Shown: positions 46,554-56,848, numbered from the stretch's first letter. The stretch is 64,000 nucleotides of DNA from Buttiauxella agrestis (GCF_900446255.1 NZ_UIGI01000001.1:3126763-3190762), one strand, 5' to 3'. The notes: generated by a model from the letters alone, not told the origin. Made by a program: numbers and translations.

Positions 46554-46829
46554 ATTAACCAGCACATCCCCCTTTGTGTGCTTAAATCAATCCAATCCAT
46601 TTTAATGGAAACTTCTGCTTTCCGACAACCAATTACCCGCATTGTTCAGCGCGCCGGCTCAGCCTTTAAGCAAAAAAAGACAACTGCTTACGCTTTCAGA
46701 GTGCATCCAGGAGACAGGATGTCACGGTTAGTGTAGGGTTGCCACGGAATTGATACCGTTCGGGACTTCAAGCCTATTGGGATATGTTCTTAAGGATAAG
46801 GCGATTCGTCCGATAATGTCTGGAGTATT

Positions 46830-47984
46830 ATGAGTAAAGCACCACAGCAACGCGAGTTTTTCCTGGATTCAATTCGGGCCTGGTTAATGCTTTTAGGCAT
46901 CCCGTTCCACATCTCGCTCATCTATTCAAGCCACCAATGGCACGTCAACAGCGCCGAAGCCTCATGGGGATTAACCCTTTTCAATGACTTTATTCACGCC
47001 TTCCGCATGCAGGTGTTTTTCGTCATTTCAGGCTATTTCTCTTACATGCTTTTTTTGCGCTACCCGCTTAAACGCTGGTGGAAAGTGCGCGTGGAGCGTG
47101 TTGGTATCCCGATGTTAACCGCCATTCCGCTGCTCACTCTGCCGCAATTTTTAATGCTGCAACACGTGAATGATAAAGCCAAAAATTGGCCGGGCCTGAC
47201 CCCTTACGAAAAGTACAACACGCTGGTTTGGGAACTGGTTTCTCACCTGTGGTTTTTATTAGTGATGGTCGTGCTGACTACCGTTTGTTTATTTTTGTTT
47301 CAACAAATGAAAAAACGTCTGGCTGAGGCATCAGAAAATAATCAATCCGCCATCACTTTAGGAAAGCTCTCAATCGCGTTTCTGGGATTCGGTATTTTAT
47401 ACGGCGCCATTCGCCGCACGATTTTTATTATTTATTCGCCAATTTTAAGCGATGGTTTATTTAATTTCGTGGTGATGCAAACGCTGTTTTACCTGCCGTT
47501 CTTTATGCTCGGCGCGTTAGTGTTTGTGCGCCCCCAGCTGAAAGCGCTGTTCACTACCCCTTCGCGATGGTGCGCGGTGGGCGCAGCACTCGCCTTTGTC
47601 GCCTACTTACTCAATCAGCGTTATGGCAGCGGCGATGCGTGGATGTATGAAACAGAAAGCGTTATTACGATGGTGATGGGCTTGTGGATGGTTAATGTGG
47701 TGTTTTCACTTGGCCATAAATTGCTGAACTTCCAGTCAAAGCGCGTCACCTATTTCGTCAATGCCTCGCTTTTTATTTATCTGGTGCACCATCCGTTAAC
47801 GCTGTTTTTCGGCGCGTACATCACGCCGCACATTCATTCGAACGCGTTGGGCTTTATTACCGGGCTAATTTTTGTCGTGGGAATTGCCGTCGTGCTTTAT
47901 GAAATCCACCTGCGAATTCCCTTGCTGCGCTTCTTGTTCTCCGGCAAACCGCAGAACGTCGCGGTTAAAGTAACCACTCAATAG
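46830..47984 (+). CDS. opgC: OpgC glucan succinyltransferase
   Basis: A 384-residue acyltransferase-3 family membrane protein (E. coli OpgC 385 aa) that adds succinyl groups to periplasmic glucans. About ten helices are apparent. The N-terminal [19 protein letters not shown] carries the conserved Arg and His of the family, and [15 protein letters not shown] follows near residue 66. Its last 20 bases overlap the end of clsC on the other strand. Confidence 0.95.
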   Translation: MSKAPQQREFFLDSIRAWLMLLGIPFHISLIYSSHQWHVNSAEASWGLTLFNDFIHAFRMQVFFVISGYFSYMLFLRYPLKRWWKVRVERVGIPMLTAIPLLTLPQFLMLQHVNDKAKNWPGLTPYEKYNTLVWELVSHLWFLLVMVVLTTVCLFLFQQMKKRLAEASENNQSAITLGKLSIAFLGFGILYGAIRRTIFIIYSPILSDGLFNFVVMQTLFYLPFFMLGALVFVRPQLKALFTTPSRWCAVGAALAFVAYLLNQRYGSGDAWMYETESVITMVMGLWMVNVVFSLGHKLLNFQSKRVTYFVNASLFIYLVHHPLTLFFGAYITPHIHSNALGFITGLIFVVGIAVVLYEIHLRIPLLRFLFSGKPQNVAVKVTTQ

Positions 47985-49401
47985 GTAGACGATAAACCAA
48001 TCTCACCAACACCCGCTGCCAAAAGCGGGTGTGCGGTTCCTTCTTCCAGACAAACTCTTTGCCATCGCTAGTTTCAACCCAATTTACCCTTCCCCAGCGA
48101 TCTAAACGCAGCGCCCATGCAGCTTCTTTCTGGCTTTGGGTAAAACGTTGGTGAATATTTTTCGCCAGCGCCTCGCTTTCAATCACAAAACCCATTTCGG
48201 TATTGAGCATCGCAGAGCGCGGGTCAAAATTAAACGAGCCGATAAACACTTTTTGCTTATCGACGCTGAAGGTTTTGGCATGCAGGCTGGAACCTGAATT
48301 ACCGGTCAAGCCACGGTCACGCAGCCTGCGGGGGTTATCATTTTCAGGCTTTAATTCATAAAGTTCGACGCCGTGGCGCAGGAGCTTTTTTCGCCAGCGT
48401 GCATATCCCGCATGCACGACAGCAACATCGTTGGCGGCCAGCGAATTCGTCAGAATCGCGATTTTCACCCCTTTGCGCACCAGCCCCAATATTTGCGCTA
48501 CCCCGGCGCGAGTAGGCACGAAATAGGCGGAAATAATGTCTATTTCCTGCTCCGGCATACCTATCACATTCATCAGGCGCTGGGGTAATAGCGTGTGGTT
48601 ACGCGCCCTTCCCTGCCCTTTACGCGGGTCATCGCTCAGTAAACGCGTCTTCGCCCAGTACATTTCAAGGGTTCGGGAAACCAGGTTAGTCGCAAACTGG
48701 CTGGTTGTGAGTCGATCAAGGTAGCGTCGCGCCTTCGGGTCATCACGCCAGTCGTCAGGAAGCTGCACACGGTTATGCAAAACATCGGGGTCCACATCCA
48801 ACACTTTTTCCAGCGTCGAGACACACTGACTGTTCCAGTAGCGTTCAAAATCCTGGCTCACCTCACCGACGACCGGGCCGATAGCCAACACGTCTAAGTC
48901 TGAAAATAGCGGTTGTTTACCCACGCCAAAGTAGGCATCACCCACATTGCGGCCACCGATAATCGTCGTTTCGCCGTCAACGGTGAAAGACTTATTGTGC
49001 ATTCGGCGGTTGAGCCGGGCAAAATCCGTCAGATAACCGATGGCGCGAAACAGGCGAAATGAAAAGGGATTAAACAGGCGGACTTCGATCTGCGGATGAG
49101 AATTGAGTAATTTTAAAATGTCATCCAGACCATTGGTGTTGTTATCGTCGAGCAACAGGCGAACTTTCACGCCGCGCTCTGCCGCCGCCAGTAACGCGCT
49201 AAATAACAGCCGCCCCGACATATCGTCCTGCCAGATGTAGTATTGGATATCGAGGGTTTTCTCCGCCATACCGCACAGTAAATAACGTGCTGCAAATGCG
49301 TCGAGGCTATCGGCAAGCGGATGGATACCGCTCAGGCCGGGGTGTTCCGCAAGCGTGGGTGTGATCGCCTTTCCCAGGCGTGTACCGTGATGATTTTTCA
49401 C
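47965..49401 (-). CDS. clsC: cardiolipin synthase C
   Basis: A phospholipase D-superfamily enzyme of about 478 residues (E. coli ClsC 473 aa) that makes cardiolipin from phosphatidylglycerol and phosphatidylethanolamine. Two HKD motifs are visible: HNKSFTVDG near residue 136 and HAKTFSVDK near 372. The start is not certain. GTG at 49401, one base after the ymdB stop, gives the family length but has no good ribosome site; the frame stays open to a TTG at 49461 inside ymdB. Translation is probably coupled to ymdB, whose product is reported to work with ClsC in E. coli. Confidence 0.93.
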   Translation of the reverse strand: MKNHHGTRLGKAITPTLAEHPGLSGIHPLADSLDAFAARYLLCGMAEKTLDIQYYIWQDDMSGRLLFSALLAAAERGVKVRLLLDDNNTNGLDDILKLLNSHPQIEVRLFNPFSFRLFRAIGYLTDFARLNRRMHNKSFTVDGETTIIGGRNVGDAYFGVGKQPLFSDLDVLAIGPVVGEVSQDFERYWNSQCVSTLEKVLDVDPDVLHNRVQLPDDWRDDPKARRYLDRLTTSQFATNLVSRTLEMYWAKTRLLSDDPRKGQGRARNHTLLPQRLMNVIGMPEQEIDIISAYFVPTRAGVAQILGLVRKGVKIAILTNSLAANDVAVVHAGYARWRKKLLRHGVELYELKPENDNPRRLRDRGLTGNSGSSLHAKTFSVDKQKVFIGSFNFDPRSAMLNTEMGFVIESEALAKNIHQRFTQSQKEAAWALRLDRWGRVNWVETSDGKEFVWKKEPHTRFWQRVLVRLVYRLPIEWLL

Positions 49402-49402
49402 G

Positions 49403-49927
49403 TCAAAGCTGGGCAAGACGTTGTTGATAAATACGGGTATTTTCGTCGTCAAAACAGACAAAAATCACCTGCTCAGGCAACGGACGCAGGCCGATATAAC
49501 GATAAACGGTATCGATGGCTATTTTTGCGGCCTCATCTTTAGGGTAGCCGTAGGCGCCGGTGCTGATCGCAGGAAAAGCAATCGTGCGATAACCATTGGC
49601 AGCCGCTAAGTCCAGGCAGTTGCGATAGGTTTGCTCAAGCAATTCAGCCTCATTTTTCTCGCCGCCGTGCCACACGGGGCCAACGGCATGAATGACGGCT
49701 TTAACAGGAATATTTCCGGCTTCAGTAATCACCGCATGGCCGGGCGCGCACTCGCCTTGTTGCTGAACGATCACTTTACAGGCAGCCAATAACGCCGGAC
49801 CTGCCGCGTGATGAATCGCCCCATCAACTCCGCCGCCCCCCATCAGGGATGAATTCGCCGCATTGACAATCACATCAACCTCGGCGCGGGTGATATCACC
49901 TTGTATCACCGACATTCTTTCACTCAT
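49403..49927 (-). CDS. ymdB: YmdB O-acetyl-ADP-ribose deacetylase / RNase III modulator
   Basis: A 174-residue macrodomain protein (E. coli YmdB 177 aa) that hydrolyses O-acetyl-ADP-ribose and inhibits RNase III. The ADP-ribose motif [18 protein letters not shown] is near residue 24 and the phosphate loop [12 protein letters not shown] near 118. The ATG at 49927 with GGAG upstream is preferred to the longer frame from 49990. It precedes clsC and is divergent from adiC. In E. coli curli genes lie on this side, not adiC. Confidence 0.95.
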   Translation of the reverse strand: MSERMSVIQGDITRAEVDVIVNAANSSLMGGGGVDGAIHHAAGPALLAACKVIVQQQGECAPGHAVITEAGNIPVKAVIHAVGPVWHGGEKNEAELLEQTYRNCLDLAAANGYRTIAFPAISTGAYGYPKDEAAKIAIDTVYRYIGLRPLPEQVIFVCFDDENTRIYQQRLAQL

Positions 49928-50073
49928 TGGGAAATCTCCAGTTAGTCTTTGATAGTAGTCTAAACTTACCGAACAGCAGACGTATATCACTTCCTAAGGA
50001 TTTATCACCTTCATCTATCCCAGCTTTTTTCTCGTTAACTACAACAAAGTTTCTTCCTTTCAGGAGAGTTTCT

Positions 50074-51405
50074 ATGGCTAGTGAAGCGCAAAAAGTCGGG
50101 CTAGTCCCGGTGATGCTTATGGTGGCAGGGAATATTATGGGGTCGGGTGTTTTCTTACTCCCGGCAAACCTGGCAGCAACGGGAGGGATTGCTATCTTTG
50201 GCTGGATGGTGACGATAGTTGGCGCAATATCGTTATCTATGGTGTACGCCAAAATGTCCTCGCTCGATGACAGCCCCGGCGGTTCCTACGCCTACGCGCG
50301 TCGGGCGTTTGGCCCCTTCCTCGGCTATCAAACCAACCTGCTTTACTGGCTGGCGTGCTGGATTGGTAACGTCGCGATGGTGGTGATTGGTGTCGGTTAT
50401 CTCAGTTACTTTTTCCCGATGTTAAATCAGCCGTGGCCGTTGACCGTCACCTGTATCGCTATTTTGTGGCTGTTCGTCGGGCTGAATATTATTGGCCCGA
50501 AAATGATCACCCGCGTGCAGGCGGTCGCCACGATTCTGGCGTTAATCCCGATTGTTGCCGTCGCCGTTCTGGGGTGGTTCTGGTTTAAAAGTGACACCTA
50601 CATGGAAGCGTGGAACGTCAGCGGCAAAGGCACATTTGGCGCGATTCAAAGTACCTTGAGCGTCACGTTGTGGTCATTTATTGGTGTTGAGAGTGCGTCA
50701 GTCGCCGCCGCCGTAGTCAAAAACCCTAAACGCAACGTGCCGATTGCCACCATCGGCGGCGTACTCATCGCCGCGGTTTGTTATGTGCTCTCCAGTACCG
50801 CGATTATGGGCATGATCCCCAACGCCGCACTCAAAGTCTCCGCCTCACCGTTCGGCGATGCCGCGCGCATGGCGATGGGGCCAACGGCTGGCGCGATTGT
50901 TTCGTTTTGTGCCGCCGCCGGTTGTTTAGGTAGCCTCGGCGGGTGGACATTATTGGCAGGCCAAACGGCAAAAGCCGCTGCCGATGACGGATTATTTCCA
51001 CCCATTTTTGCCAAAGTGAATAAAGACCAAACGCCCGTTGCGGGCCTGCTCATCGTCGGCGTGCTGATGACTATCTTCCAGCTTGCCAGTATCTCCCCTG
51101 ATGCCACTTCGCAGTTCGCCGTGGTTTCCTCGGTCTCGGTCATCTTTACCCTGGTACCCTACATTTATACCTGTGCGGCGTTAATGCTGGTCGGTCAGGG
51201 GCATATGGGTAATCAACGTCTGCCATTCCTGTTTATTACGCTGATTGCTTTTGTTTACTGCATTTGGGCGGTGGTCGGTTCGGGCGCGACAGAAGTGATG
51301 TGGTCGTTCGTTGCCATCATGGTGATTACCGCGATGTACACCGTGAACTATAACCGTCGCCATAAAAACCCCTACCCGCTGGATAAACCCGTGGCTAACG
51401 ATTAA
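50074..51405 (+). CDS. adiC: arginine:agmatine antiporter AdiC
   Basis: A 443-residue, 12-helix APC-family exchanger very close to E. coli AdiC (445 aa). It exports agmatine in exchange for arginine during extreme acid resistance. Substrate-site residues known from AdiC structures are kept: the GNIMGSG loop near residue 20, YWLACWIGN near 94, the tryptophan in LWSFIGVES near 202, and the gating tryptophan in [10 protein letters not shown] near 293. The ATG at 50074 follows CAGGAG; the open frame further upstream overlaps the ymdB promoter region and is not used. The decarboxylase follows after 12 bases. No adiY regulator is present. Confidence 0.96.
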   Translation: MASEAQKVGLVPVMLMVAGNIMGSGVFLLPANLAATGGIAIFGWMVTIVGAISLSMVYAKMSSLDDSPGGSYAYARRAFGPFLGYQTNLLYWLACWIGNVAMVVIGVGYLSYFFPMLNQPWPLTVTCIAILWLFVGLNIIGPKMITRVQAVATILALIPIVAVAVLGWFWFKSDTYMEAWNVSGKGTFGAIQSTLSVTLWSFIGVESASVAAAVVKNPKRNVPIATIGGVLIAAVCYVLSSTAIMGMIPNAALKVSASPFGDAARMAMGPTAGAIVSFCAAAGCLGSLGGWTLLAGQTAKAAADDGLFPPIFAKVNKDQTPVAGLLIVGVLMTIFQLASISPDATSQFAVVSSVSVIFTLVPYIYTCAALMLVGQGHMGNQRLPFLFITLIAFVYCIWAVVGSGATEVMWSFVAIMVITAMYTVNYNRRHKNPYPLDKPVAND

Positions 51406-51417
51406 CTGGAGCTGGAT

Positions 51418-53721
51418 ATGCTTGATTTAGGCACGCATCAAAAACGCAAAATTCTGGTGGTCGACAGCAGTATTCAGGACGTGAACACCGCCAACGGACG
51501 GGCAGTGGCAGAGCTTATCGAAGCGCTGGAAGAAAATAACTTTGCCGTGATTTCAGCGGCAACCTTTGAGGATGGCGTCGCGACGGTGACGTCCGATGCC
51601 TCATTGTGCTGCATCTTTGTTGACTGGACCTCCGGCGGCAATGACGACGAATCCCACAGCCAGGCGTTCGCACTGCTGCAAACCATTCGGCGGCGCAATA
51701 AAAGTGTTCCGGTGCTGTTAATGGCGGAACATTCGTGCGTCGATACGTTGACGCTTGACTCCATGCGGCTGGTAAATGAGTTCGTCTGGATGCACGAAGA
51801 CACTGCCGAATTTATTGCCGCGCGCGCCCGCTCTCTGATTCAGCGCTATTACCAGCAATTGCTGCCGCCTTTTACTCGCGCGTTGTTTAACTACACGCTG
51901 GAAAACCCGGAATATTCATGGGCCGCACCGGGCCACCAGGGCGGCGTGGCGTTTACCAAATCGGCGGTCGGACGTGAATTTCTCGATTTCTTCGGCGAGA
52001 ATTTATTCCGCACCGATACCGGTATCGAACGCGCCGCCATGGGGTCATTGCTCGACCACAGCGGGCCGATCAAAGCCTCGGAAACCTACGCTGCCGAAGT
52101 GTTTGGGGCGCATAAAAGCTATTCGGTGTTAAACGGTACTTCCGGCTCCAACCGCGCCATTATGCAGGCGGTAGTAGGCGAGCTTGAAATCGCGCTCTGC
52201 GACCGTAACTGCCATAAATCTATTGAACAAGGCTTAGTGATGACCGGGGCGCTGCCGGTTTATTTCGTGCCAACGCGTAACCGCTTCGGCATCATCGGCC
52301 CCATCCCGAAACGGCAATTCACGCCAGAAAGCATTCGGGCAGCGATTGACGCCAACCCGCTGAAACACGAAGTGGTGAGTGATAAACCCGTGTACGCGGT
52401 CGTCACCAACTGCACCTACGACGGTATGTGTTACCACGCCGAAGCGGCGCAAGAGCTACTGGCGCAAAGTGTCGATCAGATTCACTTTGATGAAGCCTGG
52501 TACGCCTACGCCCGCTTCAATCCGATGTACAAAAGCCGCTTTGCGATGCGTGGCGACCCGAAAGATTTCGACAGTAATGGGCCAACCGTTTTTGCCACTC
52601 ACTCCACGCACAAGCTGCTGGCGGCTCTGTCGCAATCGTCTTACATCCACATTCGTAATGGCAAAAAACCGGTCGAGCATTCGCGCTTTAATGAGTCGTA
52701 CATGCTGCAAGCCACCACCTCACCGCTGTATGCGATCATCGCCTCCAATGAAATTGGTGCAGCAATGATGGACGGAGGCCAGGGCGAAGCGTTGACGCAA
52801 GAGGTGATTGTCGAAGCAGTCGATTTTCGTCTCGCGCTGGCAAAAGTGCATGCGGCATTTGCCAAAAACAACGACTGGTTCTTCTCACCCTGGAACGCAC
52901 CGACCATCACCGATGCTGCGGGAAATGAAGTGCCGTTTGTCAAAGCGTCACGCGAACAGCTCACCACCGACCCCGCTTGCTGGACGCTAAAACCAGGTGA
53001 TAAATGGCACGGATTTGATCAACTCGAAGACGACTGGTGTTTGCTTGATCCTATCAAAGCCGGGATTTTAGCCCCTGGAATGGGCGATGACGGTAACCTG
53101 CTGGAGTCCGGCATTCCGGCGGCCATGGTCACGGCGTATCTTGGCGAGCGCGGTATTGTGCCGTCGCGCACCACCGATTTTATGGTGCTGTGCCTGTTCT
53201 CGATCGGCGTCACCAAGGGGAAATGGGGGACGTTGATCAACGTGTTGCTGGAGTTCAAAACCGACTACGACAACAACACGCCGCTCAAACGGTGCCTGCC
53301 GGACTTAATCAGCGCCGACGCGGCACGTTACGCAGGAATGGGGCTGAAAGACTTGTGCGATGAAATGTTTAACTACATGAAAACCAGCCAGATGGACAAA
53401 CTGCAAGCCGAGGCGTTTGGCAATATTCCCGTTCCGGTGACGCGCCCGCGCATCGCCTTCCAGCAGCATATGGCGGGCAAAGCCGACCATTTACCTATCG
53501 ACCAGTTACCCAACCGTATTTCGGCCGTGGGCGTGATTCCTTATCCACCGGGCATCCCGATTGTGATGCCGGGCGAAAGCTTCGGCGATGCCGATGACCC
53601 ATGGTTGAAATACATACGCAGCATCGCGCAATGGGGCGAAAAATTCCCCGGTTTTGAGAAAGAACTGGAAGGGGCCGAACTGATAGACGGGGTTTATCAC
53701 ATTTGGGCGTTGAAGCAGTAA
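51418..53721 (+). CDS. adiA: AdiA-like arginine decarboxylase (PLP, fold III)
   Basis: A 767-residue Orn/Lys/Arg decarboxylase with a response-regulator-like N-terminal wing (about 1-135), a PLP core and a C-terminal domain. The PLP lysine is K399 in ATHSTHKLLAALSQ. Other core motifs are SWAAPGHQGG near 169, GTSGSNRAIMQA near 240, CHKSIEQGL near 264, and IHFDEAWYAYARFNP near 359. GENLFRTDTGIER groups it with AdiA rather than CadA/LdcC, and the AdiC gene upstream supports arginine. By eye it is much more diverged from E. coli AdiA than AdiC is from its counterpart, so substrate preference deserves a test. The ATG follows GGAG. Confidence 0.85.
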   Translation: MLDLGTHQKRKILVVDSSIQDVNTANGRAVAELIEALEENNFAVISAATFEDGVATVTSDASLCCIFVDWTSGGNDDESHSQAFALLQTIRRRNKSVPVLLMAEHSCVDTLTLDSMRLVNEFVWMHEDTAEFIAARARSLIQRYYQQLLPPFTRALFNYTLENPEYSWAAPGHQGGVAFTKSAVGREFLDFFGENLFRTDTGIERAAMGSLLDHSGPIKASETYAAEVFGAHKSYSVLNGTSGSNRAIMQAVVGELEIALCDRNCHKSIEQGLVMTGALPVYFVPTRNRFGIIGPIPKRQFTPESIRAAIDANPLKHEVVSDKPVYAVVTNCTYDGMCYHAEAAQELLAQSVDQIHFDEAWYAYARFNPMYKSRFAMRGDPKDFDSNGPTVFATHSTHKLLAALSQSSYIHIRNGKKPVEHSRFNESYMLQATTSPLYAIIASNEIGAAMMDGGQGEALTQEVIVEAVDFRLALAKVHAAFAKNNDWFFSPWNAPTITDAAGNEVPFVKASREQLTTDPACWTLKPGDKWHGFDQLEDDWCLLDPIKAGILAPGMGDDGNLLESGIPAAMVTAYLGERGIVPSRTTDFMVLCLFSIGVTKGKWGTLINVLLEFKTDYDNNTPLKRCLPDLISADAARYAGMGLKDLCDEMFNYMKTSQMDKLQAEAFGNIPVPVTRPRIAFQQHMAGKADHLPIDQLPNRISAVGVIPYPPGIPIVMPGESFGDADDPWLKYIRSIAQWGEKFPGFEKELEGAELIDGVYHIWALKQ

Positions 53722-53737
53722 AAATGCTTTAAAAACC

Positions 53738-53763
53738 GGTGGATGACGCGGCACTTATCCACC
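53738..53763. terminator. stem-loop after adiA-like gene
   Basis: GGTGGAT and ATCCACC arms with a 12-base loop lie between the convergent decarboxylase and phosphopantetheinyl transferase genes. It has a weak T-run only on the minus side. Confidence 0.45.
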
Positions 53764-53766
53764 CAA

Positions 53767-54426
53767 CTAAATATTCTGAAACCGCATAGGTCGGAAGCCG
53801 CAGGCGACATCCGACAAAATCACAAGCTCCGCGCCAAAATTCGCGGGAAATGGCTGCTCGCCGCAACAAGCGATAAGCCGGTCTTCAACGGTAACGTGAT
53901 GTAAAAAGCGGTCTGGCGGGCATAACGACTGGAGCGGCAAACGGAGCTGCTCCATTTGCCAGACCGTTCCCCCGCGCTGTTTAAGCACCGCTTCATGCGC
54001 CGTCCACAGCCGCCAGAACTGCGGGATGTGTTCCACTTCTGGCAAAGATTCCAGCCAGTCGCACAGGCTTGTGTCAAAGCTGTGGCGGGCAATTGCCATA
54101 TAACGCGCTCGCGGGCGGATGATTTCAAGATCACAACCGACATCCCCTTCCCCCACCAGCACAGCGACACTTTCGCCGCTATTGCTGATATTAAATGCGG
54201 GCAACTGCGGGTGATACGGTTTACCTTGCGCGCCACGTTCCAGCAGAGGTAACGGGCCATTATTAAGCAGCATCGCCAGTAACACTCTGGCCGCGATCCA
54301 CTCATCCCGGCGACGCCCGCCAGGCGCGTCCTGTCGCAATTCAGCCGCCAGCCAGCGCGTCGCCAGCGCATCATCTTTCATGTGGGTAACGTCACCCACC
54401 GCAAGGTGATAACCGTTTACTGCCAA
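53767..54426 (-). CDS. 4'-phosphopantetheinyl transferase of the aryl polyene cluster
   Basis: A Sfp-type phosphopantetheinyl transferase of up to 219 residues that should charge the acyl carrier proteins of the pigment cluster. The magnesium/CoA motif GCDLEIIRPR is near residue 97, followed by FWRLWTAHEAVLKQRG near 137. There the usual WxxKEA has histidine in place of the first lysine. The frame begins at a TTG (54426) overlapping apeR by 10 bases without a clear ribosome site; ATG 54381 is the first ATG but would trim the first strand. The last residues are encoded by a REP-like repeat, so the C-terminus may be altered. Confidence 0.85.
   Translation of the reverse strand: MAVNGYHLAVGDVTHMKDDALATRWLAAELRQDAPGGRRRDEWIAARVLLAMLLNNGPLPLLERGAQGKPYHPQLPAFNISNSGESVAVLVGEGDVGCDLEIIRPRARYMAIARHSFDTSLCDWLESLPEVEHIPQFWRLWTAHEAVLKQRGGTVWQMEQLRLPLQSLCPPDRFLHHVTVEDRLIACCGEQPFPANFGAELVILSDVACGFRPMRFQNI
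53790..53815. repeat. REP-like palindrome inside the 3' end of the PPTase gene
   Basis: GTCGGAAGCC at the left pairs loosely with GGCGACATCCGAC at the right, like the repeats at 7641 and 18825. It encodes about nine residues near the end of the transferase frame (SDVACGFRP). Confidence 0.6.
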
Positions 54427-55646
54427 CGGCGCAGCACCAGAGAAGTGTTGATGCCACCGAAGGCGAAGTTATTGCTTTGCACAAATTCGGTGTCGATTTT
54501 TCGCGCTTCGCCGATGATGTAATCCAGTTCACCGCAGGCTTCATCAGGCGCAGTTAAATTCAGCGTTTCAGCAAACCAGCCTTCGCGCATCATTTCGATA
54601 CTCATCCACGCTTCCAGCGCACCACAAGCCCCCAGCGTATGGCCGAGGTAACTTTTCAGCGATGAGATTGGTGTGCGAGCGCCGAAAACCGCCGCCGTAG
54701 CGTGGCTTTCAGCAATATCGCCGCGATCGGTGGCGGTGCCGTGAGCATTAATGTAGCCAATATCACTGGCCGTGAGTCCGGCTGAACGCAGGCCGCGCTC
54801 AATGCAGATTTGCATGGTTTCTTTCTGCGGCTGGGTAATATGTGCCGCATCACAGTTGGTGTGGAAACCCACAATCTCGGCGTAGATCGTCGCACCGCGC
54901 GCCAGAGCATGGTCAAGATCTTCGAGGATCAACGTGCCCGCACCTTCGCCAATCACCAGTCCATCACGCTGCTTATCAAACGGCGATGGCGTGGTGTGCG
55001 GCTGGTCGTTGCGCTGGCTGGTCGCAAATAGCGTGTCGAAAACCGCCGCTTCCGATGGGCATAACTCTTCTGCACCGCCCGCCACCATCACGGTCTGGTA
55101 GCCGTGACGAATCGCTTCCCACGCATAACCAATCGCCTGGCTGCCTGATGTACACGCACTTGAGGTGGGGATCACACGCCCGCGCAAACCAAAGAACAGC
55201 CCGGTGTTCACCGCAGCCGTGTGCGGCATCATCTGCACGTAAGTGGTGCCGGTGATATTGCGCGTGTGTTTTTCGGTCAGCATGGTGGCGAATTCGCTCA
55301 CCGGGCCGGTGCTGCCGGTGGAAGAGCCGTAGGCAATGCCGGTTTCGCCGCTGGTTAAAATCGGGTCATCCAGCAAACCGGCCTGAATGAGCGCAAGCTC
55401 GGTTGCGCGAGTGGCAAGTAATGAAACGCGCCCCATCGCCCGAATGCGCTTGCGGGTGTAATGCTCAGGCAAAACAAAATTATCGACAGGAGCGCCGAGC
55501 ATCGTGTTTAGCCCGTCGTAAATTTGCCATTCTGGCATCTGGCGCACGGCGTTTTTGCCGGATCTGAGTCCCGCCGCCACATCCTGCCAGTTTTCACCGA
55601 ACGCAGTGACACCGCCCATTCCAGTCACTACAACACGCTTAATCAC
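54417..55646 (-). CDS. apeR: ApeR-type beta-ketoacyl-ACP synthase
   Basis: A 409-residue FabF-like ketosynthase with the full catalytic triad: cysteine in SSACTSGSQAIG near residue 167, histidine in INAHGTATDRGD near 304, and histidine in SYLGHTLGACGA near 337. It is one of the chain-extending enzymes of an aryl polyene type II polyketide system. The letter follows the published ape gene order, which this cluster matches from apeI to apeR. Its ATG overlaps the apeQ stop by 4 bases. Confidence 0.9.
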   Translation of the reverse strand: MIKRVVVTGMGGVTAFGENWQDVAAGLRSGKNAVRQMPEWQIYDGLNTMLGAPVDNFVLPEHYTRKRIRAMGRVSLLATRATELALIQAGLLDDPILTSGETGIAYGSSTGSTGPVSEFATMLTEKHTRNITGTTYVQMMPHTAAVNTGLFFGLRGRVIPTSSACTSGSQAIGYAWEAIRHGYQTVMVAGGAEELCPSEAAVFDTLFATSQRNDQPHTTPSPFDKQRDGLVIGEGAGTLILEDLDHALARGATIYAEIVGFHTNCDAAHITQPQKETMQICIERGLRSAGLTASDIGYINAHGTATDRGDIAESHATAAVFGARTPISSLKSYLGHTLGACGALEAWMSIEMMREGWFAETLNLTAPDEACGELDYIIGEARKIDTEFVQSNNFAFGGINTSLVLRRWQ

Positions 55647-56374
55647 AGCATACCTCCATTAATGGAGATAACCTGGCGTGTCACATACCCCGCCACCGGG
55701 GACATCAAATAACGCGCAAGCCCAGCAACCTCTTCCGGCTGGCCCATACGCTGCAATGGAATCAGGCGCATCGCTTCGGTTAATGCGGCCTCTTCCATTT
55801 CAATCATGCCGGTGTCAATTAAGCCAGGCGCGATGCAGTTCACCGTGATTTTGCGCTTCGCAAGCTCAATGGCCAGCGCTTTGCTGGCACCCATAATGCC
55901 CGCTTTGGCGGCGCTGTAATTCACCTGCCCACGGTTGCCCATCAGACCTGAAACCGACGAGAGTGTGATAATTCGCCCACCCGCTCGCAGGCCAATCATC
56001 GGCATGACGCACGGCTGGATAACGTTATAAAAGCTGTCGAGATTGGTGCGAATGACGCCATCCCAATCATCATCGCTGAGTGCCGGGAACGCGCCATCAC
56101 GAGTGATACCCGCGTTGTTCACCACGCCCCAATATGCACCGTGCTTTTCAATATCAGCTTCGATGACGCTGCGGCATTGTTCGCGCTCGGAGCTGTCAAA
56201 TTGCATGACGCGACCTGTTCCGCCCTGAGCTTTAATCTCTTCAAGCGTTTGCTGTGCGCCCGCTTCGTCGCGATGGTAATGCACCACCACCGCAAATCCA
56301 TCGGCGGCAAGCCCCAAAGCAATAGCCTTGCCAATTCCCTTACTGGCTCCGGTGATTAATACCGTTTGTGTCAT
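55643..56374 (-). CDS. apeQ: ApeQ-type 3-ketoacyl-ACP reductase
   Basis: A 243-residue short-chain dehydrogenase like FabG. The NADPH loop is TGASKGIGKAIALG at residue 8, NNAGITRDG is near 87, and the catalytic YSAAKAG is near 151 with the serine in SSVSG near 138. It reduces the beta-keto group in each round of polyene elongation. It lies between apeP and apeR. Confidence 0.92.
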   Translation of the reverse strand: MTQTVLITGASKGIGKAIALGLAADGFAVVVHYHRDEAGAQQTLEEIKAQGGTGRVMQFDSSEREQCRSVIEADIEKHGAYWGVVNNAGITRDGAFPALSDDDWDGVIRTNLDSFYNVIQPCVMPMIGLRAGGRIITLSSVSGLMGNRGQVNYSAAKAGIMGASKALAIELAKRKITVNCIAPGLIDTGMIEMEEAALTEAMRLIPLQRMGQPEEVAGLARYLMSPVAGYVTRQVISINGGML

Positions 56375-56389
56375 CTTGCTGCCATCCCA

Positions 56390-56848
56390 TTAAAATAATT
56401 GTTCTAATTCATTATTATCAGGCTGATACGTATTGACTCGCCCGCTCGCCAGTACGTTTCCGTCTGCACGAATTTGTCCTTCAAAACATCCAATTTTGTC
56501 ATCACGCATGAGCAGCGTGACATGACAATCCAGCACCGCACCGTGGGCAAAAACACCTTCCGGGCAACGCAAACCCCGCCCGCCGAGCAGCATGCCCACA
56601 CGGCTTGCTTCTTCGCCGTTGTTGTTGGAATGCCACCCAGACCAGACACCGACGGTTTGTGCCATCAGCTCAATGGCAAACCACCCCGGCAAATCCCCTT
56701 TTGCATCCAGAAACGGAGCCAGCACGCCGCTGTGGCTGACCGTCACGCGACAATGTGCGCTTTCTTGTTCCACCGCCACAACCGATTCGAGTAAGCACAT
56801 GGGTGCTTCGTGCGGCAAATAGTGGTGCGGGGCAAGAAAATCAGTCAT
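56390..56848 (-). CDS. apeP: ApeP-type 3-hydroxyacyl-ACP dehydratase
   Basis: A 152-residue hotdog-fold protein of the FabZ-like dehydratase group found in aryl polyene clusters. The core helix reads GDLPGWFAIELMAQTVGVW near residue 52, where the family catalytic Asp/Glu is supplied by the helix glutamate. It should remove water after ApeQ, forming the conjugated double bonds. In characterised systems it works with ApeI. Its ATG overlaps apeO by 8 bases. Confidence 0.88.
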   Translation of the reverse strand: MTDFLAPHHYLPHEAPMCLLESVVAVEQESAHCRVTVSHSGVLAPFLDAKGDLPGWFAIELMAQTVGVWSGWHSNNNGEEASRVGMLLGGRGLRCPEGVFAHGAVLDCHVTLLMRDDKIGCFEGQIRADGNVLASGRVNTYQPDNNELEQLF

